In this document: one piece after another, positions 7,370 to 14,983 of the stretch
Numbering within the stretch: the first letter of the stretch is position 1
Layout of the letters: each line of letters starts with the position of its first letter
Assembly: GCA_023417955.1 (NCBI GenBank)
Contig: JAEZDW010000287.1
Location: 1-16,331, forward strand
DNA length: 16,331 bases
Direction of reading: 5' to 3'
Origin: Bacteroidota bacterium
GTDB lineage: Bacteria; Bacteroidota; Bacteroidia; Cytophagales; Cyclobacteriaceae
Program-made: the position numbers and the translations under genes
Notes under the pieces: generated by a model
Databases searched by the model: none
Told to the model about the DNA's origin: nothing
Seen by the model: only the letters and a program-made list of their open reading frames with translations

Positions 7370-9277
7370 ATGGCAGAAACCGTTGAGAAAGAAAAAGGGT
7401 CGATCAGCATACATACTGAGAATATCTTCCCGATCATTAAGAAATTCCTCTATTCTGATCATGAAATTTTCCTTCGCGAACTAGTTTCCAACGCAGTGGA
7501 TGCGACTCAGAAGCTTAAGAAGCTTGCCGCACTCGGCGAGTTCGATGGCGAATTAGGTGATCTTCAGATCGAAGTAAGCTTCGATAAAGACAAGAAGACC
7601 ATTACCGTCAGCGATCGCGGTCTGGGTATGACGGCCGACGAAATCAAGAAATACATCAACCAGATTGCCTTCTCGGGTGCTGCAGAGTTCGTTGAGAAGT
7701 TTAAGGACAAAGGCGACGCAAAAGATATCATCGGAAAGTTCGGTCTGGGCTTTTATTCCGCTTTCATGGTTTCCGACAAGGTCGAAATCATATCGCGGTC
7801 ATTTAAAGCCGCTGAAAATGAGGCCGCCCGGTGGGAATGTGATGGCTCAACGGAATTTATTTTAAGTCCCGCCTCCCGCGCAGATCGTGGTACCGATGTG
7901 ATCCTTCATATCAATAACGATTCCGAAGAATTCCTGGACGAATGGCGTATCAAAGGGATTCTTGAAAAATATTGCAAGTTTCTCCCGGTTGAAATCAAGT
8001 TCGGAACGACAGATGAAAGCATCGAGGACGGTGTAGACGAAGAAGGCAAACCGAAATTCAAAACGGAGAAAATGGACAGGATAATTAACAACCCTGCTCC
8101 AATCTGGACGAAATCGCCTTCGGAGCTGAAAGATGAAGACTACCTGAAGTTCTATAAGGAGCTGTATCCATTCTCTGAAGATCCGCTCTTCTGGATTCAC
8201 CTCAACGTAGACTATCCATTCAACCTCACAGGTGTGTTGTACTTCCCCAAAGTCAAGAACGATTTCGAACTTCAGAAGAACAAAATTCAGCTGTACTCAC
8301 GCCAGGTATTCATTACCGATGAAGTAAAAGACGTCGTTCCTGATTTCCTGATGCTGCTTCACGGTGTTCTGGACTCACCGGATATCCCGCTGAACGTATC
8401 ACGCAGTTATTTGCAAAGTGATGCCAACGTGAAAAAGATCAGCCAGCACATCACGAAAAAAGTGGCTGATAAACTGCAGGAACTTTACAAAAAGGATCGC
8501 GCCGATTTCGAAAAGAAATGGGACGACATTAACATTTTCGTGAAGTATGGTATGATCAGCGACGAAAAGTTTTACGACAAAGCAAAGGACTTCGCGTTGT
8601 TTAAGAACGTTGACAAACAATACTTCTCATTCACTGAATACAAAGACAAGGTTTCCTCAGTTCAAACAGATAAGGAAGGGCAGGTCATTTATGTCTATAC
8701 CTCCGACCCTGGCAAACAGGACAGCTACATTCAGGGTGCAAAAGCCAAAGGATACGATGTGCTTCTGTTCGACGGAATCCTTGACAGTCACTTTATCAAT
8801 ACACTCGAACAGAAACTTGAGAAGACGCATCTAAAGCGCGTTGACAGCGAGACTGCTGACAAACTCGTCGACAAAGACACAAAGATTGAAAGCGTACTCA
8901 ATAAGGAAGAAGAGGAGCAGGTAAAGGCGATTTTCGAAAAGGCGATAAACAACAAATCATTCCAGGTAAGTGTCGAATCGCTTTCGCCGGATGACCTCCC
9001 CGTTGTAATTACAATGAGCGAATTCATGCGTCGGATGAAGGACATGGCGAAGACCGGCGGCGGTGGTTACGCATTCATGGGTGCAATGCCTGATAACTTC
9101 AGCATGGCTGTAAATGCAAACCACGGAATCATCCAAAAGATTCTTAAGGCTGAAAGCGAAGACCATAAAGTGAAGCTGGCGAAACAGGCATGCGATCTTG
9201 CACTGCTTTCTCAAAACCTGCTTACAGGTTCGGATCTCACGAACTTCATCAAGCGCAGCGTTGAACTTGTGTCTTAA
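7370..9277 (+). CDS. htpG: Molecular chaperone HtpG (bacterial Hsp90)
   Basis: The 635-residue protein has the full Hsp90 layout: an N-terminal GHKL ATPase domain (about 1-230), a middle domain and a C-terminal dimerisation domain. ATP-site motifs are FLRELVSNAVDA (Glu37, Asn41, Asp44), SDRGLGM (Asp82) and GKFGLGFYS (122-130). The middle-domain motif LNVSRSYLQ, with the catalytic-loop Arg, is also present. HtpG is a cytosolic dimer that remodels client proteins, often with DnaK. The linker after the ATPase domain is charged, with DEEGKPKFKTEKMD near residue 224. The gene stands alone between two terminator hairpins. The ATG at 7370 gives the expected short leader before the conserved start of domain 1. 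Confidence 0.97.
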   Translation: MAETVEKEKGSISIHTENIFPIIKKFLYSDHEIFLRELVSNAVDATQKLKKLAALGEFDGELGDLQIEVSFDKDKKTITVSDRGLGMTADEIKKYINQIAFSGAAEFVEKFKDKGDAKDIIGKFGLGFYSAFMVSDKVEIISRSFKAAENEAARWECDGSTEFILSPASRADRGTDVILHINNDSEEFLDEWRIKGILEKYCKFLPVEIKFGTTDESIEDGVDEEGKPKFKTEKMDRIINNPAPIWTKSPSELKDEDYLKFYKELYPFSEDPLFWIHLNVDYPFNLTGVLYFPKVKNDFELQKNKIQLYSRQVFITDEVKDVVPDFLMLLHGVLDSPDIPLNVSRSYLQSDANVKKISQHITKKVADKLQELYKKDRADFEKKWDDINIFVKYGMISDEKFYDKAKDFALFKNVDKQYFSFTEYKDKVSSVQTDKEGQVIYVYTSDPGKQDSYIQGAKAKGYDVLLFDGILDSHFINTLEQKLEKTHLKRVDSETADKLVDKDTKIESVLNKEEEEQVKAIFEKAINNKSFQVSVESLSPDDLPVVITMSEFMRRMKDMAKTGGGGYAFMGAMPDNFSMAVNANHGIIQKILKAESEDHKVKLAKQACDLALLSQNLLTGSDLTNFIKRSVELVS

Positions 9278-9303
9278 CGCAAACACACCATTAACACCAA
9301 TAA

Positions 9304-9328
9304 GAAGGCCACCCGAAAGGTGGCCTTC
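9304..9328. terminator. Bidirectional terminator hairpin
   Basis: A perfect 10-bp stem, GAAGGCCACC (9304-9313) and GGTGGCCTTC (9319-9328), closes a CGAAA loop. It sits between the convergent 3' ends of htpG and the lipoprotein gene. T-runs are weak: ACTGTTT follows on the plus strand and TTATT on the minus strand. It could end transcription in both directions. Confidence 0.8.
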
Positions 9329-9364
9329 ACTGTTTCCAACACTTTATATAAACTTCAACTGTGT

Positions 9365-9922
9365 CTAGTCATCAACGTCTGCCTGATCAGCTTTCTCCAG
9401 TTCCCTGTCGATTATCTCTTCAATCACTGCGCGCTGACGTTCATCAATTGTCTTATCGACTTTAGCCTGTTTCTTCATAAACCGCAGCATTGCGTTCTTC
9501 TTGATTTCGTAAGCGATAAACACGGTGTATTCGCGTGTTTTCTCATTAAAGAATTTTTGCTCTCCGATTTTCCTGAGATCACTGATCTCGGTGTTCATCA
9601 CCTGACGTACGAGACTTTGGAATTTGTCCGCAACGTCAGCAGCCTTTTCGTTTTCTGTTTGACCCAGGTATTGGTCGGCTACCTGTTTCATAGTGGTGTT
9701 CACCTGTCCCGCGAGTTGTGCCTTTGCTTCAATATCTGCCTTTCCTCGCGCGATATTGTCTTTTGAGCTTTCACCTTTTCCGGTGGCGCGCCAGAACCGG
9801 TTATTCGATTCATAAGCATTTCCACGGAAAGGTTCCTTTACCTTCGATCCATAGGGTTTCGATGAACACGCTATGAACATTCCGAAAATTCCCAGGAGTA
9901 GTAGTCCTTTAAATATCCGCAT
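9365..9922 (-). CDS. LPP20-like lipoprotein of unknown function
   Basis: The 185-residue protein has a lipoprotein signal: MRIFKG, a hydrophobic run and FIAC with lipidation Cys19, followed by SSKP. The mature part contains FWRATGKGESSKDNIARGKADIEAKAQ in separate blocks near residues 43-69. This resembles the start of LPP20-type lipoprotein domains, where a repeated-Ala helix follows a short beta-strand. The C-terminal half is highly charged, with helical heptad-like stretches and an acidic end (KADQADVDD). The protein is probably anchored in the outer membrane or periplasm; no role is known from sequence. It follows the methyltransferase gene by 58 bp on the same strand, so it could be read from the PKS transcript. 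I doubt it is part of the biosynthesis. Confidence 0.75.
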   Translation of the reverse strand: MRIFKGLLLLGIFGMFIACSSKPYGSKVKEPFRGNAYESNNRFWRATGKGESSKDNIARGKADIEAKAQLAGQVNTTMKQVADQYLGQTENEKAADVADKFQSLVRQVMNTEISDLRKIGEQKFFNEKTREYTVFIAYEIKKNAMLRFMKKQAKVDKTIDERQRAVIEEIIDRELEKADQADVDD

Positions 9923-9980
9923 ATAGTTGAATATTGCTTCGACTAAGGTAGTAAAAATTGTGCCATAAAAAGTGAGCCCC

Positions 9981-10691
9981 CTAGCGGATACCGGCGATCA
10001 CCTCCCATCGAAAAGCCCACCGCCATCGGATTTGGTGTATCCTGAATCCTGATTTGAGTAGTATCTCTTCCAGCTCGGCACGTGAAAATGCCCGGAGTAC
10101 CGAAAGGGGCGCATCGTTTCTTACCATCGGCGACGCTGAAAAAAGCCGTGTAAGGATACGAATTGAATGGTAGGCCAGGTAATGGCGATGGATGTCGTTG
10201 ATAATTATGTATTTCGTTCCGTTTTCCCGCAGGCGCGTGAAGAATGTAATCAATTCCGCTTTCGTAAAGTGATGAAAAAACAGGGTTCCGATGACAATAT
10301 CGAAATCTCCGGGATCGAACTCAGCGGAAAAGATTTCCAATGGGAGCAGACGTATCGACGGAAGATCGCGCAAATTCTCCCTGGCGTAGGCAATGATATT
10401 TGGATTGGCGTCGATTCCCGTGAGTGTCACTGCAATACCATTCCGGGCTGCCCATTCCAAGATGATACGCAACATTTCACCGCTTCCGCAACCGAGGTCG
10501 GCAATGCGCAGGGGCATATCCTGTCTTACATTTTTTGCAAGGGCATTAAGCGCGCTGATGGTTACGGCATTACCACCCAACCACTTGTTGATGAATTCGA
10601 GTTCCCGAAGCGTTTGACCGACGATGACGCCCTCGCACTTCAGGTCGTCCATCATTTCACGATCTCCGGATCGAATGGTAAAGTCAGGCAT
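9981..10691 (-). CDS. SAM-dependent methyltransferase of the PKS locus
   Basis: The 236-residue protein is a class I methyltransferase. Motif I is IADLGCGSGEML (residues 63-74), the acidic end of strand 2 is Asp94 in GIDANP, and a post-I block reads DIVIGTLFFHHF (131-142). It should transfer a methyl group from SAM to a small molecule in the cytoplasm. The ATG at 10691 overlaps the PKS stop by 8 bp, in the sequence ATGCCTGA, which implies translational coupling and a shared pathway. The natural guess is O- or C-methylation of the polyketide ring, as for the methyltransferase SrsB in the S. griseus phenolic-lipid cluster. A ubiquinone/menaquinone-type C-methyltransferase role cannot be excluded. 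The 58 bp after its stop contain no clear terminator. Confidence 0.9.
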   Translation of the reverse strand: MPDFTIRSGDREMMDDLKCEGVIVGQTLRELEFINKWLGGNAVTISALNALAKNVRQDMPLRIADLGCGSGEMLRIILEWAARNGIAVTLTGIDANPNIIAYARENLRDLPSIRLLPLEIFSAEFDPGDFDIVIGTLFFHHFTKAELITFFTRLRENGTKYIIINDIHRHYLAYHSIRILTRLFSASPMVRNDAPLSVLRAFSRAELEEILLKSGFRIHQIRWRWAFRWEVIAGIR

Positions 10692-11787
10692 GGATCATTG
10701 CCTTTAGTAGCATACTCTCGAGTGCAAGTCCGGGACCGAAGGCCGCGGAGAGAATCCACGCACCGTTATCAGCCTCCGTAAGCTGATCGAAGATGTCGCG
10801 CAAAACAAATACAACGGTTGGGCTGGACATATTTCCAAAGCGGCGGAGTACGGAATAAGAAACACCGATATGATCCGGATCTAATTTCAGTTCGTTTTCA
10901 ATAGCTTGCAGAATCTTCTTTCCTCCGGGATGGAACGCGAAGTGACGAATGTCAGCACGTGTGATCCCGGGTTTCGCCAACAGGTTATCAATGAACCCGC
11001 TGATCTCGCGCTTAAGCAAATCAGGAACGTACGACGACAATCGCATCTCAAAACCAAAATCTGATATCGACCAGGCCATGTCGTGCTCGCCGTTGAGGGC
11101 AAGATCGCTGTGAAATCTTTCTATCGACAGCTTTCGTTTGCAATTTGAATTTGCCTCCACAAGCATAGCAGCGGCGCCGTCTCCAAACAACGCGTTTGCA
11201 AGAATGTTGTCGTCATTGGGCTCCGGCTGAAAATGAAGACTGCATAATTCGGCGCATATTACCAACACTTTCGCACGAGCGTTCGCCTGACAGATCGCAT
11301 CCGCCGCTTTGAGTCCGTTGAAGGCAGCATAGCATCCCATAAAATTGATGCAGGTTCTTTCTGTGTTAGTCGACAGCTTAAAGTGCTTGATGAGGTCGAT
11401 GTCAAGTCCGGGTGCGTACATTCCCGTACATGAAACCACAACGAGATGCGAGACATCTTTCACATCAAAGTCGGGACGGGAAACACAAAGGTCATCAACA
11501 GCGGCGACGCTTAACGGCAACGCGTACTGCCTGTACAGCTTCATTCGTTCCTGTGTACCGGGAAAAGGCACGTCGCCATTATTAGGATAGATCGTGTAAT
11601 TACTACTCCGCCCGTAGTCCTCAAGAACGGAGTGTCTGGCTTCAATACCACTTGCCCGAAAGACGGTTCGAATTTTCCTGGATTGATTCGAATCAGCATG
11701 CATTACACGCACCATAAACTCTGCCAGCTGTTGCTGCTCAAACCGATTCGCCGGATTGGCTGTACCGATCGAAGTAATGTAACTCAT
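10684..11787 (-). CDS. Type III polyketide synthase (chalcone synthase-like)
   Basis: The 367-residue protein has the Cys-His-Asn triad of type III PKSs: Cys152 in INFMGCYAAFNG, His286 in FAFHPGGKKIL and Asn319 in RRFGNMSSPTV. The GFGPG-like loop AAFGPG (348-353) is also present. The His-Asn spacing of 33 equals that of plant chalcone synthase. The homodimer loads an acyl-CoA starter, extends it with malonyl-CoA and cyclises the chain to a pyrone or a resorcinol/phloroglucinol ring. In bacteria the starter is often a fatty acyl group, giving alkylresorcinols or alkylpyrones; starter and product cannot be read here. KASIII is excluded as the best fit because the Asn motif and overall length are of the CHS type. 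It is first in an operon with the methyltransferase and diverges from UbiA across 72 bp. Confidence 0.95.
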   Translation of the reverse strand: MSYITSIGTANPANRFEQQQLAEFMVRVMHADSNQSRKIRTVFRASGIEARHSVLEDYGRSSNYTIYPNNGDVPFPGTQERMKLYRQYALPLSVAAVDDLCVSRPDFDVKDVSHLVVVSCTGMYAPGLDIDLIKHFKLSTNTERTCINFMGCYAAFNGLKAADAICQANARAKVLVICAELCSLHFQPEPNDDNILANALFGDGAAAMLVEANSNCKRKLSIERFHSDLALNGEHDMAWSISDFGFEMRLSSYVPDLLKREISGFIDNLLAKPGITRADIRHFAFHPGGKKILQAIENELKLDPDHIGVSYSVLRRFGNMSSPTVVFVLRDIFDQLTEADNGAWILSAAFGPGLALESMLLKAMIHA

Positions 11788-11801
11788 CTGTTCGGGTATG
11801 G

Positions 11802-11829
11802 TAAAATACGCATTTTAAAACCTAAAATG
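11802..11829. promoter_or_regulatory. Candidate operator: three TAAAAT half-sites in a divergent promoter
   Basis: TAAAAT at 11802-11807, its reverse complement ATTTTA at 11812-11817 and TAAAAT at 11823-11828 alternate in orientation, with starts 10 and 11 bp apart. The last two lie in a perfect inverted repeat, CATTTTA-AAACC-TAAAATG (11811-11829). One-mismatch -7 boxes flank or overlap it: TAGCTTTA for UbiA (11832-11839) and, on the minus strand, TAGGTTTT for the PKS (11817-11824). A dimeric regulator here could control both transcripts. The region is AT-rich, so chance is possible. Confidence 0.4.
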
Positions 11830-11859
11830 GCTAGCTTTACTTAACATCAGACACACATC

Positions 11860-12753
11860 ATGTTTTCTGCTTCATCCTGGCTGCACCTTAGACTACCCTT
11901 CTCATACTTCCTCCTGCCGATCTACCTTTTCAGCCTGGCGATATCGCCTAATTTCACAGAGCATTCACTTCTTTGGTCCTTTGTGATTATTCACTTTTTC
12001 CTTTACCCTGCAAGCAACGGCTACAACAGTTACTTTGACAAAGACGAAGGCAGTATTGGTGTTCTGAAGAATCCGCCTCCGGTGAAGAAAGGACTCTATT
12101 ATCTGTCGCTGCTATTCGACGTAATTGCCATAGCACTTGGATTGCTTCTCATCAACCTAACCTTCGCGCTGATGCTTTTCATCTATGGCCTGGTATCGAA
12201 AGCATATAGCCATCCATCCATAAGGATAAAAAGGCATGCCATTACCGGCTGGTTGATCACAGGAATTTTTCAGGGATTCTTTTCCGTTGTGATGTGTTAT
12301 GTGGGAATAAATAACTACTCTCTTGACACCGTGTTTACTCCCGAGGTAATATGGGCCGGTGTTTTAACAAGCGGAATGCTTTGGGCAAACTATCCGATGA
12401 CGCAAGTTTACCAGCATCAAGAAGACAGCGCCCGGGGTGACCGGACATTCAGCATTATGCTTGGGATCCGCGGCACCTTCATTTTTACAGGTGTATTGTT
12501 CGCACTCGTAACGGCGGGCTTCATCTTATACTTTCAACGATTCTATGCCGACTCATATGCGGCTGCATTTCCGCTGTTTGTAGCGCCCATCGTTCTTTAC
12601 TTTCTAATCTGGCTGGTTCGCGTATTACGCGATCCGTCGAAGGCAGACTACACACATGCGATGTGGCTCAATTTCATTTCAGCCACATGCATGAGTGCAT
12701 TCTTTATCTACTTCTTTTTGGATTATACGAACCTGATGCAGGTTTTTCAATGA
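11860..12753 (+). CDS. UbiA-family membrane prenyltransferase
   Basis: The 297-residue protein has about eight or nine hydrophobic segments and the two Asp-rich motifs of the UbiA superfamily. The first is NGYNSYFDKDEG (53-64), with Asn56 and Asp60; the second is QHQEDSARGDRT (185-196), with Asp189 and Asp194. These bind the Mg-diphosphate of an isoprenyl donor, and the enzyme attaches the prenyl chain to an acceptor inside the membrane. Known family acceptors include 4-hydroxybenzoate, dihydroxynaphthoate, homogentisate, heme and chlorophyllide. The divergent PKS gene makes a phenolic polyketide a reasonable acceptor, but that is inference. It is not an obvious MenA, UbiA or CyoE ortholog by motif spacing. 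The ATG at 11860 fits; an upstream ATG at 11827 hits a stop within six codons. The stop codon touches the next gene's stop. Confidence 0.9.
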   Translation: MFSASSWLHLRLPFSYFLLPIYLFSLAISPNFTEHSLLWSFVIIHFFLYPASNGYNSYFDKDEGSIGVLKNPPPVKKGLYYLSLLFDVIAIALGLLLINLTFALMLFIYGLVSKAYSHPSIRIKRHAITGWLITGIFQGFFSVVMCYVGINNYSLDTVFTPEVIWAGVLTSGMLWANYPMTQVYQHQEDSARGDRTFSIMLGIRGTFIFTGVLFALVTAGFILYFQRFYADSYAAAFPLFVAPIVLYFLIWLVRVLRDPSKADYTHAMWLNFISATCMSAFFIYFFLDYTNLMQVFQ

Positions 12754-13746
12754 TCAGCTAAGTGCGGCACCTGCGCGTTCGAGAAGTGCTTTCGTCGCGC
12801 GAATACCTTCCTCTTCAGAAAGCTTGCTGCCTTCGTATTCAATGCCGACGTAACCAGTATACCCGGCGTCTTTTACAACCTGCAGCATCTTTGTGTAGTC
12901 CGTCTCAACGCAGTTGCCATTCTCATCAAAATCGTTTGCCTTCGCACTTACACCTTTTGCAAACGGCATCATTTCCTTCACACCCTTGTAGCGATCGTAT
13001 GATTCAACGCAGGCGTAATTTTCTCCGCGTGTTATACAGAAATTCCCGAAGTCAGGCAGCGTTCCACAATTGTCCATGCCTGTATTGCTGATCACGGATG
13101 CAAGCCATTCGCCATTGGAAGAGTAGCTGCCATGATTTTCAACAATCACGTTGATGCCTACTGGTTTCGCGAACTCCGATAACATACGAAGTCCATCCGT
13201 TGCAGCTGCTGCGACCTCTTCCGCCGATCCTTCCCCGTAGGCATTCACCCGAATGGAATGACAACCGAGAAACTTCGCTGCTTCAACCCACTTCTTGTGG
13301 TTTTCTACAGCCTCGCCGCGTTTATTCTTGTTGAGTTCGCCGAGATTGCCCTCACCATCGCACATGATAAGTACGCTTGTTACCCCATTGTCGTCGCAGC
13401 GTTTCTTAAGCTCCGCGAGATAAGCCTGATCGTTCGCTTTATCCTTGAAGAACTGATTCACATATTCCACTGCAGAAATTCCAAAATCGTTTTTTGCTTT
13501 TGCAGGGAAATCTAGATTCGTCAACTGACCTCCGAAGAGGGCTTTGTTCAAAGACCATTCAGCAAGGGAAATCTTAAAGAAGAGCGCACCAGTATTTGCT
13601 GCCGTTGTCGCAGTAGAGTCGGCAGTGCTGCCGCCTTCGGATCCCTTATTGTTACATGATGAAAGGAACGCAGTCCCCGCAGCTGCACTGAATGTTATCA
13701 ATCCAAGTGACTTGATGAAATCTCTTCTGTTGTTTTCGTTTTTCAT
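12754..13746 (-). CDS. Tat-exported sugar isomerase/epimerase-like TIM-barrel lipoprotein
   Basis: The 330-residue protein starts with a twin-arginine motif, NRRDFIK (Arg7, Arg8), a hydrophobic stretch and a lipobox FLSSC with Cys31. It should therefore be folded in the cytoplasm, exported by Tat and lipidated. A Ser/Thr/Ala linker (about 32-52) leads to a xylose isomerase-like/AP-endonuclease-2 TIM barrel. Likely metal-ligand positions lie in VIVENHG, LPDFGNF and GIEYEG. Proteins of this type are numerous in Bacteroidota and are usually annotated as sugar phosphate isomerase/epimerase; the natural substrate is generally unknown. It lies 61 bp after the FAD oxidoreductase on the same strand, so cotranscription is possible. 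Its stop abuts the UbiA stop with no spacer (TGATCA at 12751-12756) and no terminator hairpin. Confidence 0.88.
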   Translation of the reverse strand: MKNENNRRDFIKSLGLITFSAAAGTAFLSSCNNKGSEGGSTADSTATTAANTGALFFKISLAEWSLNKALFGGQLTNLDFPAKAKNDFGISAVEYVNQFFKDKANDQAYLAELKKRCDDNGVTSVLIMCDGEGNLGELNKNKRGEAVENHKKWVEAAKFLGCHSIRVNAYGEGSAEEVAAAATDGLRMLSEFAKPVGINVIVENHGSYSSNGEWLASVISNTGMDNCGTLPDFGNFCITRGENYACVESYDRYKGVKEMMPFAKGVSAKANDFDENGNCVETDYTKMLQVVKDAGYTGYVGIEYEGSKLSEEEGIRATKALLERAGAALS

Positions 13747-13807
13747 GGCGTGGTTGGTTTAAGAACGATTGGAAGATAGGGGTAAAAAGGGGAGACACAA
13801 AATCGAT
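13747..13807 (-). other. Pyrimidine-rich leader of the TIM-barrel gene
   Basis: Read on the minus strand, this 61-bp gap has a pyrimidine-rich block (about 13770-13795) with two CCCC runs separated by T-rich DNA. I found no TANNTTTG box and no terminator hairpin, so the gene may be read from the FAD oxidoreductase promoter. Confidence 0.3.
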
Positions 13808-14923
13808 TTACCTGAATGGTGTGCCATGTGTCTTCCGGATGATTGCCTCTGCCGCTGCCGGCACATAAACTGCAAGGTTAACAGCGAGTGCCGAAGCCGT
13901 TTCGGCACCGAAAAGTTTTTGCAATTGCCGCCCCACCCACAAACGCCTTTGAAAATTATTTCGCCACGCCTTCGTGTAATCGTGCTCCAGTTGATGTCGG
14001 GAGTAATTCGCGTCGGTGCAGAAGCGTGAGACAAACTCGGCGGCAAAACGCGAAGCCCGCATCGCCATCGCCATCCCGTTTCCACACAACGGTGCGATCA
14101 TACCTGCCGTATCACCGACCATCAATACATGGCGTTCAACCGGCGACTTGCTCTCGAACGATATCTCGTTAATGGTCTCGGGCTTTTCAAAAAGAAACTC
14201 TGATTCCCGGTAGATTTTTGCCAGGAACGGATTTTTGCACAGTATGTCCGATTCAAGTTTTGGAATACTGCCACACCGTTTCAAAATGTCACGATGAACG
14301 AGGAAGCATAGGTTAGTTATTCCTTTTTCGATATTACTTACTCCGCAGTATCCGCCATGGAAGTTATGCAGCGAAATCAGATCAGCGGAATGGTCACCAC
14401 GGATATGATATTTTATTCCGACGTACGGCGACCGTTTTTTAATGAACTCCCGGTTCATCCTGATATCGATATTGGAACGTTTGCCGAATGCTCCGATTAA
14501 TACGTCAAATTCATGAACGGAATTGTCAACATGAATCTGAAAAGCATCCCGCTCGAATGCGATTTGTTCCACCGTTGCCTCAACCGAAACGTCGACGCCA
14601 CTCCTCAACGCTTGTTGATACAGGAAGTTGTCGAATGAAAACCGACTTATTCCGAATCCTCCGGGGTCGAGGGGCAGCGTTTGTTGTTTACCTGAAACGG
14701 AGCTTAGTTGGAAACGCGTGATTCGGCTCGGATTGAATTCGTGCGGGAAAAGATTCAATGATTCGAGGAATGGAACGGCCTCATTGGAGACATATTCCCC
14801 ACATACCCTGTGAAAGGGGTACCTCTTCTTTTCGAAAAGACGGCAGGATATCCCTGCGTTTGCAAGCTGGATTGCCGTGAGAAGTCCTCCAATTCCGCCT
14901 CCCACAATTGCTACCGTCTTCAT
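13808..14923 (-). CDS. FAD-dependent oxidoreductase, geranylgeranyl reductase-like
   Basis: The 371-residue flavoprotein starts with a Rossmann motif, VGGGIGG (7-13), and ribose-binding Glu31. Next comes RYPFHRVCGEYVS (34-46), like the RxPRxKxCGG block of the geranylgeranyl reductase family. A central DVLIGAFGKRS (140-150) takes the place of the DG motif. The second FAD motif is LMVGDTAGMIAPLCGNGM (267-284), with Asp271. Family members either reduce isoprenoid double bonds or hydroxylate/halogenate aromatic rings. Here it could oxidise the polyketide ring to a quinone, like the monooxygenase SrsC, or saturate a prenyl tail added by UbiA; sequence alone does not decide. The Lys and two Trp residues expected of a tryptophan-halogenase-type enzyme are not evident. 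It is on the same strand as the PKS-methyltransferase pair but separated by UbiA and the TIM-barrel gene. Confidence 0.87.
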   Translation of the reverse strand: MKTVAIVGGGIGGLLTAIQLANAGISCRLFEKKRYPFHRVCGEYVSNEAVPFLESLNLFPHEFNPSRITRFQLSSVSGKQQTLPLDPGGFGISRFSFDNFLYQQALRSGVDVSVEATVEQIAFERDAFQIHVDNSVHEFDVLIGAFGKRSNIDIRMNREFIKKRSPYVGIKYHIRGDHSADLISLHNFHGGYCGVSNIEKGITNLCFLVHRDILKRCGSIPKLESDILCKNPFLAKIYRESEFLFEKPETINEISFESKSPVERHVLMVGDTAGMIAPLCGNGMAMAMRASRFAAEFVSRFCTDANYSRHQLEHDYTKAWRNNFQRRLWVGRQLQKLFGAETASALAVNLAVYVPAAAEAIIRKTHGTPFR

Positions 14924-14931
14924 TTACAAGT

Positions 14932-14948
14932 TCTTAATCAGGTTAAGA
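14932..14948. repeat. Small inverted repeat upstream of the FAD oxidoreductase
   Basis: TCTTAA (14932-14937) and TTAAGA (14943-14948) form a perfect 6-bp inverted repeat around TCAGG. It ends 9 bases before the FAD oxidoreductase ATG, where it could act as an operator or a leader hairpin. Confidence 0.3.
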
Positions 14949-14968
14949 TTTCCGCCCGGAATCGGCTG

Positions 14969-14983
14969 GCATAATATTTATGC
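14969..14983. promoter_or_regulatory. Perfect palindrome, candidate operator
   Basis: GCATAA (14969-14974) and TTATGC (14978-14983) are exact reverse complements around TAT. The palindrome lies in the 122-bp divergent gap between the FAD oxidoreductase and the receiver-domain gene. The size and spacing suit a dimeric helix-turn-helix repressor site for either gene. Confidence 0.35.

Noticed and set aside
9320..9766. Plus-strand open frame with hydrophobic stretches
   Set aside because: It is opposite the LPP20-like lipoprotein gene and covers the terminator region. Its hydrophobicity comes from the antisense of charged helices.
10167..10781. Plus-strand open frame of 204 codons
   Set aside because: It runs antisense through the methyltransferase and into the PKS, and has no recognisable domain.
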